This document shows, piece by piece, positions 1-9,484 of a stretch of DNA of 48,961 bases. A program made the translations under genes and the position numbers. Source of the stretch: Candidatus Omnitrophota bacterium (GTDB lineage: Bacteria; Hinthialibacterota; Hinthialibacteria; Hinthialibacterales; Hinthialibacteraceae). The stretch covers positions 1 to 48,961 of the forward strand of contig QZKN01000022.1 in assembly GCA_003598175.1 (NCBI GenBank), read 5' to 3'. Position 1 is the first letter of the stretch. Each line of letters starts with the position of its first letter. The notes beneath the pieces were generated by a model that was not told the origin of the DNA, searched no databases, and saw nothing but the letters and a program-made list of their open reading frames with translations.

Positions 1-96
1 CGATAGAAACACCGATAGAAACACCGATAGAAACACCGATAGAAACACCGATAGAAACACCGATAGAAACACCGATAGAAACACCGATAGAAACAC
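1..96 (+). repeat. 12-bp tandem repeat, 8 perfect copies
   Basis: The unit CGATAGAAACAC is repeated eight times without change and then decays to CGACAGAAACGC. In the coding frame it reads (I-E-T-P)n, part of the linker of the partial protein. Perfect identity suggests recent slippage expansion or repeat collapse at a contig end. Confidence 0.95.
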
Positions 97-3000
97 CGAC
101 AGAAACGCCGACAGAAACGCCGACGCCGACGGAAACGCCGACTCTTACACCTTCGCCAACGGAATCACCGACGGAAACGCCGACGCCGACGGAAACGCCG
201 ACTCTTACACCTTCGCCGACGGAATCACCGACAGAAACGCCGACGCCAACGGAATCGCCAACGCCAACCCCTGTTCCTACTGAATCTCCCACCGAATCGC
301 CAACATTGACCCCGATTCCTACGGAATCGCCGACTCAAATTCCCGCGCCAACCGATATCCCGACCGCGCGCGTAATGGCGTCTTTTCAACAGCGAAAATA
401 TACGGTTCATTTTATCAAGGCCGAAGCGCCGACAGTGGATGGAGTCGTATCGGTCAAGGAATATTATGACGCCGCCCAGCGACAAAGCGGCTGGGTGAAT
501 CTCGACGTTGTCCCTCCGCGTCGAGATAAGGAAGGCACGTATTTTCGCGCCCTGTACAATGACGAAAAAATCCACTTTCTCATTTCCTATCGCGATGCGG
601 ATGGCTTGCAAACCGGCTTATTGTCATCCGGAAGCGAAGTGATGGAAATCTATATCGATCCGGTTCTCGATGATTTGAATCGAACGACGCAAATCGACGC
701 CGTACGCAATAATCGTGGATATCTGCTCTCCATCGAATTATCGACGCAAACGATTTCGCCGACGATTCATACCGCCTCGGCGGATGGATCATTGCTGTTC
801 AACGATGCGTGGAATCCCCGCAACATCGAGACAGCGATTACGCAACGAGGCGACCGGATAACCGTCGAAGTCGCGATTCCTTTCGCGTCATTCAATCTGC
901 CCGGATCGCTCGACGCGCCGAATTCGCCACGAAACGGGACGAGCTGGGCGGTCCAGATCACACGCAAAAGCAGTAATCCGCTCAATCGGCGGCCGGTTTG
1001 GAGTTATCCGCAAAGTTATATCGCATCCAACCGGCCGTGGGGGATTTTTTTGTTTGAACGATCGGAATCCCCCGTGTTTGTGCCGCCCGCGCTCCCCACA
1101 TCGACGCCGACGCCGTTACGGCGAAGGCTGCCGGTCGATTTTGTCAGTATCCATTCCGCGCCGACGTTCACTCCCACACCGATTCCGATAAAAAGGGAAG
1201 GCATATCCGACGTGCAATTGCGGATCGAACCACGCGGGTGGATTACGAACGGGAAACTCGTCAGTTTCACCGCCAATGCGCGGTCGATTGATAACAACGA
1301 AGCGGCAGCCCGTTTCCGTATTCCACGACTTCCGATCCGCCTGGCGGCCGATTTTGTCCCGCAAACGTTGCGGCTTCCGGGAACGTCTCAGCTGTACATC
1401 GAACCCGTTGAAAAGATTGGAAACGAATTGAATGTTTCCATGTACGTTGAATTGCAATCGCGGATGCTCGCACAAAATGCCGACGCTTCGATCTCTACCG
1501 TTTCACAGGAGATCATCGTACACGTCGATCCGAAATTGGACTTGCCGGAGCCCATCCCCATTCGCGCGGAGACGGTTCCCATTCATTTGTTAACCGATTC
1601 GACGTTGGATGAAACCGTGGGCAGTACGGTACGCATCGGCGGCCGGTTGGGAGCAGGCGGATTTGCCCGCTTCGGAGGTTTGTTGGAACAACTCTTTCCC
1701 GAAGTGGAATTGATTGTCCATCGCGGCTCTGCGGCTCCTCTTTACATCAAAGTTCCGGTTCAAGACGATTATCATTTTCTGGTTGCAATACCGGTGGAGA
1801 ACGAATCAATGCTGAACGGCCTCTGGTGGGTCAAGGCGCAGGCCGTCTCGCCATCTTTTCCATCGTTGATCGCATCCAGCTCCGGTCTTGTCATTCCGGT
1901 CGGCGCTTTTGCGCGGAACGCCTCGAATACGGTGGGGAAGGGAATAAAAAGCGTCCGTCCGCACGATTTGTCACAAAATGTATTTTCTCAGTTTTTCGGA
2001 AATATCATCCTCGTTTCCGGCGCGGGCGGCTCCGCTTCGGAAGCGGCTTCGTACGATCAAATTATTCGTCGTATTTACGAAAACTTTGTTCCCGGCAGGC
2101 GATTTACCACGGACACGGCAAAGGTTTTTTCCCCGCGGGCGCTTCCGGCAAAAGACACGGATCCGGAAATCAACGTACTCACGCCGGTAACCGTGAGTAC
2201 GCTCATGAACCGGATCGAAGCGATTCCTTCCACGCACGCAATGACCTTACTTTTCATCGGTGTGAACAATGAGGATGGAAATTTGTTGTTAAGCGATGGA
2301 CAAATTCTCGCGGCGCACGATTTGGGGCAACAATTGAATGCCGTTCGGCGGGAAGCGGCGACGGTTGTCATTGTGGATGCTCCGCGAGCGGAAATCGCCG
2401 TACGCGCGATTCTCGAAGCGGCCGGCAACAACGCGAATCTCGTGGGAATCGCATCGACCGGTTCGACTTCGCTGAGCATCGCCATTTTCGGCAATCTCGA
2501 GGGGACGGGGCAACCCGTTTCCTTTACCGATTATTTCTTCGATCAAATCATTGCCGGAAAGCCGATCGGAGACGCTTTCCATGTGGCGCGTGACCAACTA
2601 TTACAAATACAAGGCCCTATCGTGCTGCAGAATCCGGCCATCCATCCGGGCGAAATTCCAACCGAACTTCTCGAAACCACCTTGGGCAGCGCCGCGACAG
2701 GAAATCTCGAGAATGACGGAGTTCCCGATACGCTGCCGCCGATGATTTTGGCCGCTCCCGGAAATCAGGAACTGCCGGCGGGCAGTCGTCTCGATGTGGA
2801 AGCGTGGATCATCGACGAAAGCGGCGGCGGCAGTGATTTGAAAGTTGGAATCCGATTGGCGCCCGCTGTCGCGGGATCAAACTTACCGGTGGTTGAATTG
2901 CCCCTCGGATACGATCCCGACAGAAACCGTTTTATTGCTTCGATCCATGACTTTCCCGAGTCCCTATTCGGTCCACTCGAGAATTCGGCCGAGTTTGTAC

Positions 3001-3287
3001 TGGCGATCGTTGCCGAAGACGGGCGCGGCAATTCCGCCTCCCCGGCCGCCAGCCTGATCACCGTGATTCCCGCTTCTGCGCCGGCGGTGGATGAAATGGT
3101 TCGCGTCGAAGATTCCGATTTGAACGTGGACGGCGACGTTGACCTGCACGATTTGCTGAAATTAATCGAGTTATGGCAGCAGCCGGTGGATCATGATGTG
3201 AATCAAGACAACATTCTCGATGCGCGCGATCTGGAGTTGCTGCAATTCTTCTGGAAACAAAGCGTCCCGATTGAATTGCAGCGGTAA
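3..3287 (+). CDS. Giant exported modular protein, 5' partial: TPT linker, CBM9/DOMON-like, degenerate caspase/C13-like and dockerin-like domains
   Basis: The reading frame is open from base 3 with no start codon, so the N-terminus lies outside the window. In order: a Thr/Pro/Glu tandem linker (to about base 370); a beta-rich domain (about 390-1065) with a CBM9/DOMON-like opening ([16 protein letters not shown]); a second short TPT spacer (about 1095-1190); a long beta region; a caspase/legumain-like alpha/beta domain (about 1985-2690) with [27 protein letters not shown] and QNPAI; an Ig-like domain (about 2725-3090); and two dockerin-like half-repeats ([14 protein letters not shown] and [16 protein letters not shown]) at the C-terminus. 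The protease-like domain appears to lack the catalytic His and Cys. Inference: a secreted or surface protein whose dockerin-like end acts as an anchoring or sorting element. Domain names rest on motif memory and no search was run. Confidence 0.75.
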   Translation: METPIETPIETPIETPIETPIETPIETPIETPTETPTETPTPTETPTLTPSPTESPTETPTPTETPTLTPSPTESPTETPTPTESPTPTPVPTESPTESPTLTPIPTESPTQIPAPTDIPTARVMASFQQRKYTVHFIKAEAPTVDGVVSVKEYYDAAQRQSGWVNLDVVPPRRDKEGTYFRALYNDEKIHFLISYRDADGLQTGLLSSGSEVMEIYIDPVLDDLNRTTQIDAVRNNRGYLLSIELSTQTISPTIHTASADGSLLFNDAWNPRNIETAITQRGDRITVEVAIPFASFNLPGSLDAPNSPRNGTSWAVQITRKSSNPLNRRPVWSYPQSYIASNRPWGIFLFERSESPVFVPPALPTSTPTPLRRRLPVDFVSIHSAPTFTPTPIPIKREGISDVQLRIEPRGWITNGKLVSFTANARSIDNNEAAARFRIPRLPIRLAADFVPQTLRLPGTSQLYIEPVEKIGNELNVSMYVELQSRMLAQNADASISTVSQEIIVHVDPKLDLPEPIPIRAETVPIHLLTDSTLDETVGSTVRIGGRLGAGGFARFGGLLEQLFPEVELIVHRGSAAPLYIKVPVQDDYHFLVAIPVENESMLNGLWWVKAQAVSPSFPSLIASSSGLVIPVGAFARNASNTVGKGIKSVRPHDLSQNVFSQFFGNIILVSGAGGSASEAASYDQIIRRIYENFVPGRRFTTDTAKVFSPRALPAKDTDPEINVLTPVTVSTLMNRIEAIPSTHAMTLLFIGVNNEDGNLLLSDGQILAAHDLGQQLNAVRREAATVVIVDAPRAEIAVRAILEAAGNNANLVGIASTGSTSLSIAIFGNLEGTGQPVSFTDYFFDQIIAGKPIGDAFHVARDQLLQIQGPIVLQNPAIHPGEIPTELLETTLGSAATGNLENDGVPDTLPPMILAAPGNQELPAGSRLDVEAWIIDESGGGSDLKVGIRLAPAVAGSNLPVVELPLGYDPDRNRFIASIHDFPESLFGPLENSAEFVLAIVAEDGRGNSASPAASLITVIPASAPAVDEMVRVEDSDLNVDGDVDLHDLLKLIELWQQPVDHDVNQDNILDARDLELLQFFWKQSVPIELQR
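121..240 (+). repeat. 60-bp tandem duplication in the TPT linker
   Basis: Bases 121-180 and 181-240 are identical except at two positions. The unit encodes a 20-residue Thr/Pro/Glu/Ser block, so the linker grows by whole-codon duplications. Confidence 0.93.
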
Positions 3288-3355
3288 CCGCTTTTTCAAA
3301 GGTCTTAGGCCGCCTTGCTCACCTGCCGGAATACCGGTTGCCTATTAAATTCGAT

Positions 3356-4138
3356 TCAAACCGACGGAATCAATTCCGGATTGACGCCGAATCCCCACTC
3401 GCGGACATACCGTTTTAGAAAATCATTCGTCAAGTGGTTTCGACCGGAAATGTCGGGTGAGTCAAGATATTTTTTTATCAAAACGGTGTGAAATTGATGC
3501 AGGAACGGAATCGAGAGTTCCGCATAACTCCAATGCCAGGGTTCGTAGGCAAATCCGGTTCGTCGCGGATCGTTCGTGTACACTTCGTAAAAACCATATT
3601 TTTCGGCGTTTTCCCAAAGCCAGTGATAGAGTTGGAAGTAGACGCCGTTTTCGGTGAAATGGTTTCCATGCAACGGATCCGGCGGTTCCGGTTGGGCGCG
3701 ATCGATCAAGTCGCAATCCGTTCCCCAATGATGGCGGGATGTGCCCGGCAGCGTGGAATAGCGAAGAATGGAATGGATGTTGTCTATCGGTTTCATTTTT
3801 TGCCGGACGCCCAGCTGGTATTTTCGGTTCCAGATGCGTTTTTGATGATCGAAATTGCGATAGCTGGAATACGAGTAAATATGAATCCCATCCCGTTTTG
3901 CCTCCGCGCACATGCGTTCGAACGCCTTGGCGGCCGGTTTGCGTAGATTGAAACCTTGGCCGAATAACGGCGGCCGTTGTTTTCCGACCAGTTCCAATTC
4001 GGGGACGGTAATGCGATCGGATTCGGGTTTCGATTGCGCCAATGCCGATGAACCTGGCCCCGTGTCGAGAATTCCGGCAGCGAGTGCGCCTGCATAGATT
4101 GTAAAGAAGGTTCGTCGGTTTAGTTTTGTGTGTTTCAT
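3356..4138 (-). CDS. Tat-exported M15-family D-alanyl-D-alanine carboxypeptidase-like peptidase
   Basis: About 260 residues. M15 zinc peptidases (VanY/DdcB type) trim peptidoglycan stem peptides. The zinc motif SRHHWGTDCD gives His126 and Asp133, and EPWHW supplies the catalytic Glu189 and third ligand His192 (numbering from the ATG at 4138). The N-terminus has a twin-arginine signal (NRRTFFT), a hydrophobic stretch and an Ala-Leu-Ala-Gln cleavage region, so it acts in the periplasm. An ATG at 4150 is also in frame; neither has a convincing Shine-Dalgarno, and 4138 gives the tidier Tat n-region. It lies just downstream of the hybrid sensor kinase on the same strand, so co-transcription is possible. 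The large gene at the left edge converges on it. Confidence 0.85.
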   Translation of the reverse strand: MKHTKLNRRTFFTIYAGALAAGILDTGPGSSALAQSKPESDRITVPELELVGKQRPPLFGQGFNLRKPAAKAFERMCAEAKRDGIHIYSYSSYRNFDHQKRIWNRKYQLGVRQKMKPIDNIHSILRYSTLPGTSRHHWGTDCDLIDRAQPEPPDPLHGNHFTENGVYFQLYHWLWENAEKYGFYEVYTNDPRRTGFAYEPWHWSYAELSIPFLHQFHTVLIKKYLDSPDISGRNHLTNDFLKRYVREWGFGVNPELIPSV

Positions 4139-4153
4139 GATGAAAATCATGTC

Positions 4154-4176
4154 GCAAGCGAGACGCTTGCTCTACC
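4154..4176. repeat. REP family A, half copy
   Basis: GCAAGCGagaCGCTTGC followed by TCTACC, between the kinase and the M15 gene. The same core recurs at 16141, 20644 and 41305. Confidence 0.75.
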
Positions 4177-4183
4177 TTTGGGA

Positions 4184-7100
4184 TTATGCGGAATCCAGCA
4201 CTTTGCGGATTACACGGATCAAATCGGCCGGTTTATATGGTTTTGTCACGAAGTCGGCCACATTCAAGTGTTGAAAGGAATCGAAATCGGCGCTGTCGGA
4301 ATAACCGCTGCTGATGATCACTTTTATATCCGCATCGTTGGTGCGGAGTGTTTCCAGAAATTCACTTCCGGACAAATAAGGCATGGACAGATCGAGAATA
4401 ATCAGGTCGATCTGTTCTTTGTGTCGATGGAACGTGGATAAACCTTCATTTCCATCGGAAGCGACGAAAACCGTATATCCATGTTGTTCAAGAATCGAGC
4501 GCGCCAGATTGAGAATGAGTTCCTCGTCATCGATCAATAAGAGAGTTTCTTTTCCGCCGGTTATTTTTTTTGCTTTTTCAGGCGATCGCGGCGCCGTCAT
4601 GTTTTCGGCTATGGGAAAATAAATCATGAAGGTCGTACCGACGCCCGGTTTGCTTTCCAGATTGATCCAGCCGCGGTGTTGTTTCACGATTCCATAAACG
4701 CTGGCCAGCCCCAAACCGGTTCCTTTGCCGATGTCTTTGGTCGTGAAGAAGGGTTCGAAAACATGTTGTTGAATCACTTCATCCATGCCGATTCCGTTAT
4801 CGGAGATCAGGAGCACGACGTACGAGCCGGGTTGAGCGTACGTATAACGTTTGCAGTAATTCCTGTCAACCACAGCCTGTTTGGTTTGAATGGTGATGAC
4901 GAATTTCTCCCCGCGCCGTTCCGGATAGGAGGCGCCGTTCATGATATCGTTGATTGCATCCCGCGCGTTCAAACACAGATTCATGATCATCGAATTGATT
5001 TGGCTGATATCCGCCTGGATAGGAGGGAGTGCCGGATCCGTCTGTATGACGATGTCAATGCGGCGATCAATGGTTTCTCGAAACAGGCGATAGATTTCCT
5101 CGACGATGTGATTGATGTTGATTGCCTTCGGCATAATCCGGGATTTCCGACTGAATGCGAGCAACTGCTGGACGAGTTCCGCCGCCCGGTCCGCTGCGTG
5201 TCTGGCGGAAAGAATATATTTGCGTATTTCTTCCGTCGCCATTGATTCGAGCAGACTCAAATTACCGATGATGCCGGTCAGGAGATTGTTGAAATCGTGC
5301 GCCACGCCGCCGGCCAGTTGCCCGACTGCCTCCATTTTCATGGATTGGCGCAGTTGATCCTCCAGTTTTTCTTTTTCTTTTTCCGCACGTTTGCGATCGG
5401 TGATATCCTGAAGGATTCCGAGAGAGCCCACGACGACGCCTTGTTCATTTCTGACTTGGATGGCTGCATTAGCCAGCCATTTTTCCTCGCCGTATCGTGT
5501 TTTGATCCGATAATCCGCCTGCCAACTGACGCCTTCTTCTCCGCGGGCTTTTTTGACGGCTTCTTCCACCGTCAAGCTGATGAGATCGCCGCGCAAAAGG
5601 ATTTCTTTTTCCATCGATAGCCATACATCGACGGAAAATTCATCGGCGGAATAGCCGGTCATTGCTTCTATTTGAGCGCCGACGAATTCATAGGAATTGG
5701 TCAAATAATTTTGATAATAAGGCACCGCGTCGGCGACTTCGATGGCGGCGCGATACAACCGTTCGCTTTCCTGTAGAGCCGAAGTGCGCACATCGACAGT
5801 TTCTTCAAGGTTTTTCGCATAGCGAGCCAGTTTTCGCTTGGTAATCCACGTATGGATCGCGAGCAGTATGCTGGAAAGAAACAAAAAATTGATTACCGGT
5901 TTAAACCATGCTCGTTCGTAAATGGGAATCGGCAGAATCGTGAACGAAATTTCCGCCGGCGTCGGATCGATGTCGAATCCCTGGTCCTGCGCTTTGACTT
6001 GCAGGATGTGCTTGCCGGTTGGAAGGTGATCGACCCGATGCTGATGACGAATCCGGACATGGAAATCGCTCCATGGTTCTTGATCGATTCGCCATGAAAA
6101 TCGAAGAGTGCGGGGGAACTCCGTTCGTTTGAAACGCTCGATACCGTTGAAAAGCATTATTAGTTCTTCGTTTTGATAAACCGAATCGGAGACAAGTGAA
6201 ACATTTGTTTCCGGAGGCATTTTGTCCGGGTGGTAACGGTAAAGCGATTCACCGGCAGCAATCCAGAGTAGATCATCGAAATCTTTCACCAAACCGGTAA
6301 CCAGTTTTCGGGCCGGTAAATTCAATGGGACCGGTTGATTTTTACCCCGTTCGGAAATGACATAAAGACATCCTTCGCCCCCGAAATAGATCGTCCCGTC
6401 CGTCGCTTTCGCCCCAAAATTGCGAACATCCACACTGAATTGTTGTCGATTCTGCTCGTGAAAGCACATCAATCCGCTTTTTCCGCCGCTGACTCCATTG
6501 CAAGCGAACCACACATTGTCGTCCTTTTCGATGCAGAAAAATACATTGTTGCCGATCAAATTTTTGATTCGTTCCCATTGTTCCGTCAATCGATACAAAC
6601 CGAATTCGCTATACAACCAACCGTTTCTTTTTTTGTCCATATAAAAAAAAGGCAACGAGAATGTTTGTACGCCGGGTTGTATGATTCGCGCTTCGGCGGA
6701 TGGGGAGGAAACATGAACCAACTGAATGTGGTTTTCCGCCGGCTCGACCATCACATACCAGATTCCATTGTGGGGATCGAGTGTGCTTCCGACGACAAGA
6801 CCTTTTTCCAATTCGGCAATCGAACGGGAAAGCCAGGAAAGGCCGTCCCAAATGGAAACGATTTTTTTTCCATGTTCATCGTGACCGAATAACCAGACGT
6901 TTCCATTGGCGTCGCAGTTGAAGCGAAGCGGATTTTCGAGTTCGGTTACATTTTTATCAAAAAAATCCACATGGTCGTTTTGCCAACGAACCACACCCAT
7001 TCCTGACCATCCCCAAACGTCGCCCTTCGCATCCAATGCCAAATGGAGGTCGTTATTGGTCATCTCCTCCCATTTTTCCCCCTCTTTTCGCACGACCGTA

Positions 7101-8221
7101 TCCGCGGAAACAAACCAAATCCGATTTTGATTGTCGATCAATTTGGGGGTGAGATGATTCTGAAATTCGGTCCATTCTCCACCTTTGCGAGTCCAACGAA
7201 CCAGGCAATCGAGTCCCAGACACCAAATCGAACCGTCCGGGGCCTCACGCACACAACTGATTTCTCCTTCTTTTATGTCCGATAACGCGGAAATCGGTTC
7301 GAAATCATCGCCGTTCCATCGTAGAAATCGATGGCCGTCTTCACCGAAATTTTTGAAAGAGATGATTTCTCCATCCGCTGTTGTGCACAGTTTATACATT
7401 CGTGGAAATTTGCTGTGAAATTGACTCCACCGATCATTTTTAAAAACATAAATGGCGGATCCGGTTGTCGCCATGACTCCCCATCTGGGCGATTCGGTGA
7501 TCGACCAGAAAAAATCTTCGCTGTCGGAAAATCCTACAAGCGCCAGGGGCTGGATCCAACGTTCGCCGTCCTTTTGCGCCAATCCTTTTAACGTCAGGAC
7601 AAATTGCCGGCCGCGGGAATCACGAAAATAATCAACCACGTGATTACTGGGAAGGCCTTCCGAATCACGATACGTTTTCCATAAACCGTCATGATAGGAC
7701 GATAATCCGGCGCTTACCGATGCATCGGGCCAATGATCGCAGCAAAACCAGAGGGTTCCATCGGGATCTTCCACGATGCGGCGAACGCTGGGGCCCGCCA
7801 ATTCGTGTTGGGGATTCACGATGTGAAATGAGAATCCGTCATAAACCGCCACGCCGTTGTCGGTTCCGATCCAAATTTTTTTATCCCGAGCAATCCGAAC
7901 ACAACGGATAAAATCGCTGGGCAATCCATGCGTTGTCGTATATTTTTGGGTATTGTATCCATCATAATAATAGAGCCCATCGGAAGCGGCGATCCATACC
8001 GCCCCATCCGATTCAAAATCACAGAAAAAAATATGGCGTTGAGCTAAACCGACGGTGTCTTTTAAAGAAAGCAAGCGCCAGGCTTGATCGAATTGTTCAA
8101 CCGGTGGTGCTGTGGGTATGAATTGGAGGGACGAGGACGGTTGGCCGGCCGCATAACCGGCAACCATGAATAAAATGGCAATCGTTACCGACCTTCTTTG
8201 CGTACAATGATGTTTATGCAT
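4184..8221 (-). CDS. Hybrid sensor histidine kinase with N-terminal beta-propeller, PAS, HisKA, HATPase and REC domains
   Basis: About 1345 residues. A signal peptide (MHKHHCTQRRSVTIAILF...) leads into a long periplasmic region of two-component propeller repeats (IWIGTDNGVAVYDG, LWFCCDH, WIAASDGLYYYDG), then a Y_Y_Y-like domain (about 690-765), one membrane helix (about 770-795), a PAS domain (about 820-940), HisKA with phospho-acceptor His975 (GGVAHDFNNLL), HATPase motifs (NLCLNARDAI, DNGIGM, GTGLGLASVYG) and a C-terminal receiver with phospho-acceptor Asp1277 and VTKPYKP. I chose the ATG at 8221 because the signal peptide begins there; an upstream in-frame ATG at 8251 adds ten unlikely residues. 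The architecture resembles hybrid systems that sense extracellular glycans, but there is no DNA-binding output domain. The ligand is unknown and no partner regulator is adjacent. Confidence 0.9.
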   Translation of the reverse strand: MHKHHCTQRRSVTIAILFMVAGYAAGQPSSSLQFIPTAPPVEQFDQAWRLLSLKDTVGLAQRHIFFCDFESDGAVWIAASDGLYYYDGYNTQKYTTTHGLPSDFIRCVRIARDKKIWIGTDNGVAVYDGFSFHIVNPQHELAGPSVRRIVEDPDGTLWFCCDHWPDASVSAGLSSYHDGLWKTYRDSEGLPSNHVVDYFRDSRGRQFVLTLKGLAQKDGERWIQPLALVGFSDSEDFFWSITESPRWGVMATTGSAIYVFKNDRWSQFHSKFPRMYKLCTTADGEIISFKNFGEDGHRFLRWNGDDFEPISALSDIKEGEISCVREAPDGSIWCLGLDCLVRWTRKGGEWTEFQNHLTPKLIDNQNRIWFVSADTVVRKEGEKWEEMTNNDLHLALDAKGDVWGWSGMGVVRWQNDHVDFFDKNVTELENPLRFNCDANGNVWLFGHDEHGKKIVSIWDGLSWLSRSIAELEKGLVVGSTLDPHNGIWYVMVEPAENHIQLVHVSSPSAEARIIQPGVQTFSLPFFYMDKKRNGWLYSEFGLYRLTEQWERIKNLIGNNVFFCIEKDDNVWFACNGVSGGKSGLMCFHEQNRQQFSVDVRNFGAKATDGTIYFGGEGCLYVISERGKNQPVPLNLPARKLVTGLVKDFDDLLWIAAGESLYRYHPDKMPPETNVSLVSDSVYQNEELIMLFNGIERFKRTEFPRTLRFSWRIDQEPWSDFHVRIRHQHRVDHLPTGKHILQVKAQDQGFDIDPTPAEISFTILPIPIYERAWFKPVINFLFLSSILLAIHTWITKRKLARYAKNLEETVDVRTSALQESERLYRAAIEVADAVPYYQNYLTNSYEFVGAQIEAMTGYSADEFSVDVWLSMEKEILLRGDLISLTVEEAVKKARGEEGVSWQADYRIKTRYGEEKWLANAAIQVRNEQGVVVGSLGILQDITDRKRAEKEKEKLEDQLRQSMKMEAVGQLAGGVAHDFNNLLTGIIGNLSLLESMATEEIRKYILSARHAADRAAELVQQLLAFSRKSRIMPKAININHIVEEIYRLFRETIDRRIDIVIQTDPALPPIQADISQINSMIMNLCLNARDAINDIMNGASYPERRGEKFVITIQTKQAVVDRNYCKRYTYAQPGSYVVLLISDNGIGMDEVIQQHVFEPFFTTKDIGKGTGLGLASVYGIVKQHRGWINLESKPGVGTTFMIYFPIAENMTAPRSPEKAKKITGGKETLLLIDDEELILNLARSILEQHGYTVFVASDGNEGLSTFHRHKEQIDLIILDLSMPYLSGSEFLETLRTNDADIKVIISSGYSDSADFDSFQHLNVADFVTKPYKPADLIRVIRKVLDSA

Positions 8222-8330
8222 TACTGATTCCCAAAATCGATAGAAGATCAATACTCATTGCTCACTACGAAATCGGTTTTACAATGAAACCGACATGATC
8301 AATTGGTCACAACGAACGATGAAAACATGT

Positions 8331-8380
8331 TGTGGTGCGGACCTCCGGTCTGCACGCGCAGGCTGGAAGCCCGCGTCACA
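8331..8380. repeat. REP family B, double hairpin
   Basis: TGTG...CACA ends flank two hairpins: GTGCGGACCtccGGTCTGCAC, and CGCAGGCTGGAAGCCCGCG. A one-hairpin relative lies at 42216-42240. Confidence 0.75.
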
Positions 8381-8597
8381 ATATTTTCAGATAAAACACG
8401 CACTTTATCTTCTCGCTTTGTCCGTAAACATGATTACTTATTTCCATGACAACTCATTAGTATACAATCCAATTCATTTTTATTATCCCCGATGATGAAG
8501 CGGATTCAAATAGGGAACATGGAATTTCTTGATTTGGATTCCTACGTTCCGGAGAATGTTGTGAATAAATACAACGAGAATCGAATTGAATTGCAAT

Positions 8598-8634
8598 AAA
8601 AAAGGAAGGTGGACAAGGTTTCATCCATCCTTCC
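8598..8634 (-). terminator. Rho-independent terminator of the 8673-9068 gene
   Basis: Read on the minus strand: GGAAGGATGGA, a short loop, TCCACCTTCC (one bulge) and then TTTTTT. It begins about 40 bases after the stop codon. Confidence 0.8.
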
Positions 8635-8672
8635 TGCAATGGTTTTGATTTCACTGGTTTCGTCAGGACTGA

Positions 8673-9068
8673 TTAAAATTCAATGATACGTACTTTTTCC
8701 GATCGGGGAATGATGGCGTCAATCAAGCCGAAGCGGAAACCGGAATTTTGCTTGAACGCCAATGAGATGCTCAATGCCGCAACGAAAAGAATGCCGATGA
8801 GGATAAAGGAAAAAATCTTCGACATGATTTTCCGCTCCTGTTGCTTCATGCGGTCCGTGTGCTGAAGAAGCGGCTCCACACGATAATCGGCGTCGTGCAA
8901 ACCTAACGGCAGTTTGGCCAGATCCGGCGGGATTTGGCCGGGGAGAAGCGGCGGCACATATCCCGCGCGTAACGCTTGCAGACGCCAAACCATCCACGGA
9001 TTGCGAGAAGCCATCAGATAGGCTTCTTTTCGTTGGTTACGTTGGTTTTCATAAAATCGATCATTCAT
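8673..9068 (-). CDS. Small single-pass membrane protein of unknown function
   Basis: 131 residues. The start is set by the Shine-Dalgarno GAGGG six bases before the ATG at 9068; an upstream TTG is unlikely. The N-terminal half is polar and Pro/Leu-rich (RAGYVPPLLPGQIPPDLAKL) and probably cytoplasmic. A basic patch (MKQQERKIMSKIF) precedes one hydrophobic helix (about residues 88-108), and a short tail follows. I recognise no family. It is a monocistronic unit with its own terminator and is transcribed divergently from hemW across a highly structured intergenic segment. Confidence 0.6.
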   Translation of the reverse strand: MNDRFYENQRNQRKEAYLMASRNPWMVWRLQALRAGYVPPLLPGQIPPDLAKLPLGLHDADYRVEPLLQHTDRMKQQERKIMSKIFSFILIGILFVAALSISLAFKQNSGFRFGLIDAIIPRSEKVRIIEF

Positions 9069-9484
9069 TATTACCCTCAACAGTTGGATTCAGGGTGCTT
9101 GCCGGAGAAAACCTCCGTGTTTTCCCCGACAACCATCGCCGGCGCATACCACTCGAAATTCGATTGATGCAATCGATAAAGAAATCGAATGTCGAGTGGT
9201 AAGGCTCCGCACCGCACTTGGCACTTCAAGGAAACCAAACCTATGCGGAGCCATAATTCCTTTGAAGTGCTTTCCGGAATTGTCAACATGGAAATGCGAA
9301 TGCAATGAATGTACCAAGTAAAAATGAATGGAACGTATATTTCCTAAGTGGGCTTTTCTTTTAGTGTTATTGAAGATAAACTAGAATTGATTTAATCCAG
9401 TGGTTTTCAAGGAGAGGAAAATTTTTCCTGATTTTGCTTTCCATGAACCATAATTTCCCGATCAAATCCATGCAGGAAGCGGTT
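9069..9484. other. Divergent intergenic region with dense inverted repeats
   Basis: No credible ORF. The centre (9148-9270) is a block of long inverted repeats described separately. The rest is AT-rich towards hemW and probably holds its promoter and that of the small membrane protein. Confidence 0.6.
9148..9270. repeat. Block of a long stem plus two interleaved inverted repeats
   Basis: Stem 1: ACCACTCGA-a-ATTCGATT (9148-9165) pairs with AATCGAAT-g-TCGAGTGGT (9183-9200), 17 pairs with one mismatch. Arms A (GGCTCCGCA 9203-9211; TGCGGAGCC 9244-9252) and B (GCACTTCAAGGAA 9221-9233; TTCCTTTGAAGTGC 9257-9270, one bulge) alternate as A-B-A'-B', which is a pseudoknot or switch topology. Confidence 0.8.

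Larger units (their letters stand above)
8252..8672. other. Non-coding stretch upstream of the hybrid kinase
   Basis: No credible ORF on either strand. It holds a REP family B element (8331-8380) and the terminator of the small membrane-protein gene (8598-8634). The rest is AT-rich and shows nothing recognisable; the kinase promoter should lie near its left side. Confidence 0.6.

Noticed and set aside
1..100. Short direct repeats that could suggest a CRISPR array
   Set aside because: The 12-bp units are contiguous without spacers and are in frame as a Thr-Pro linker.
4184..8221. Hybrid kinase considered as the partner of the NtrC-type regulator
   Set aside because: It is 6 kb away, has its own receiver domain and no phosphotransfer module links the two.
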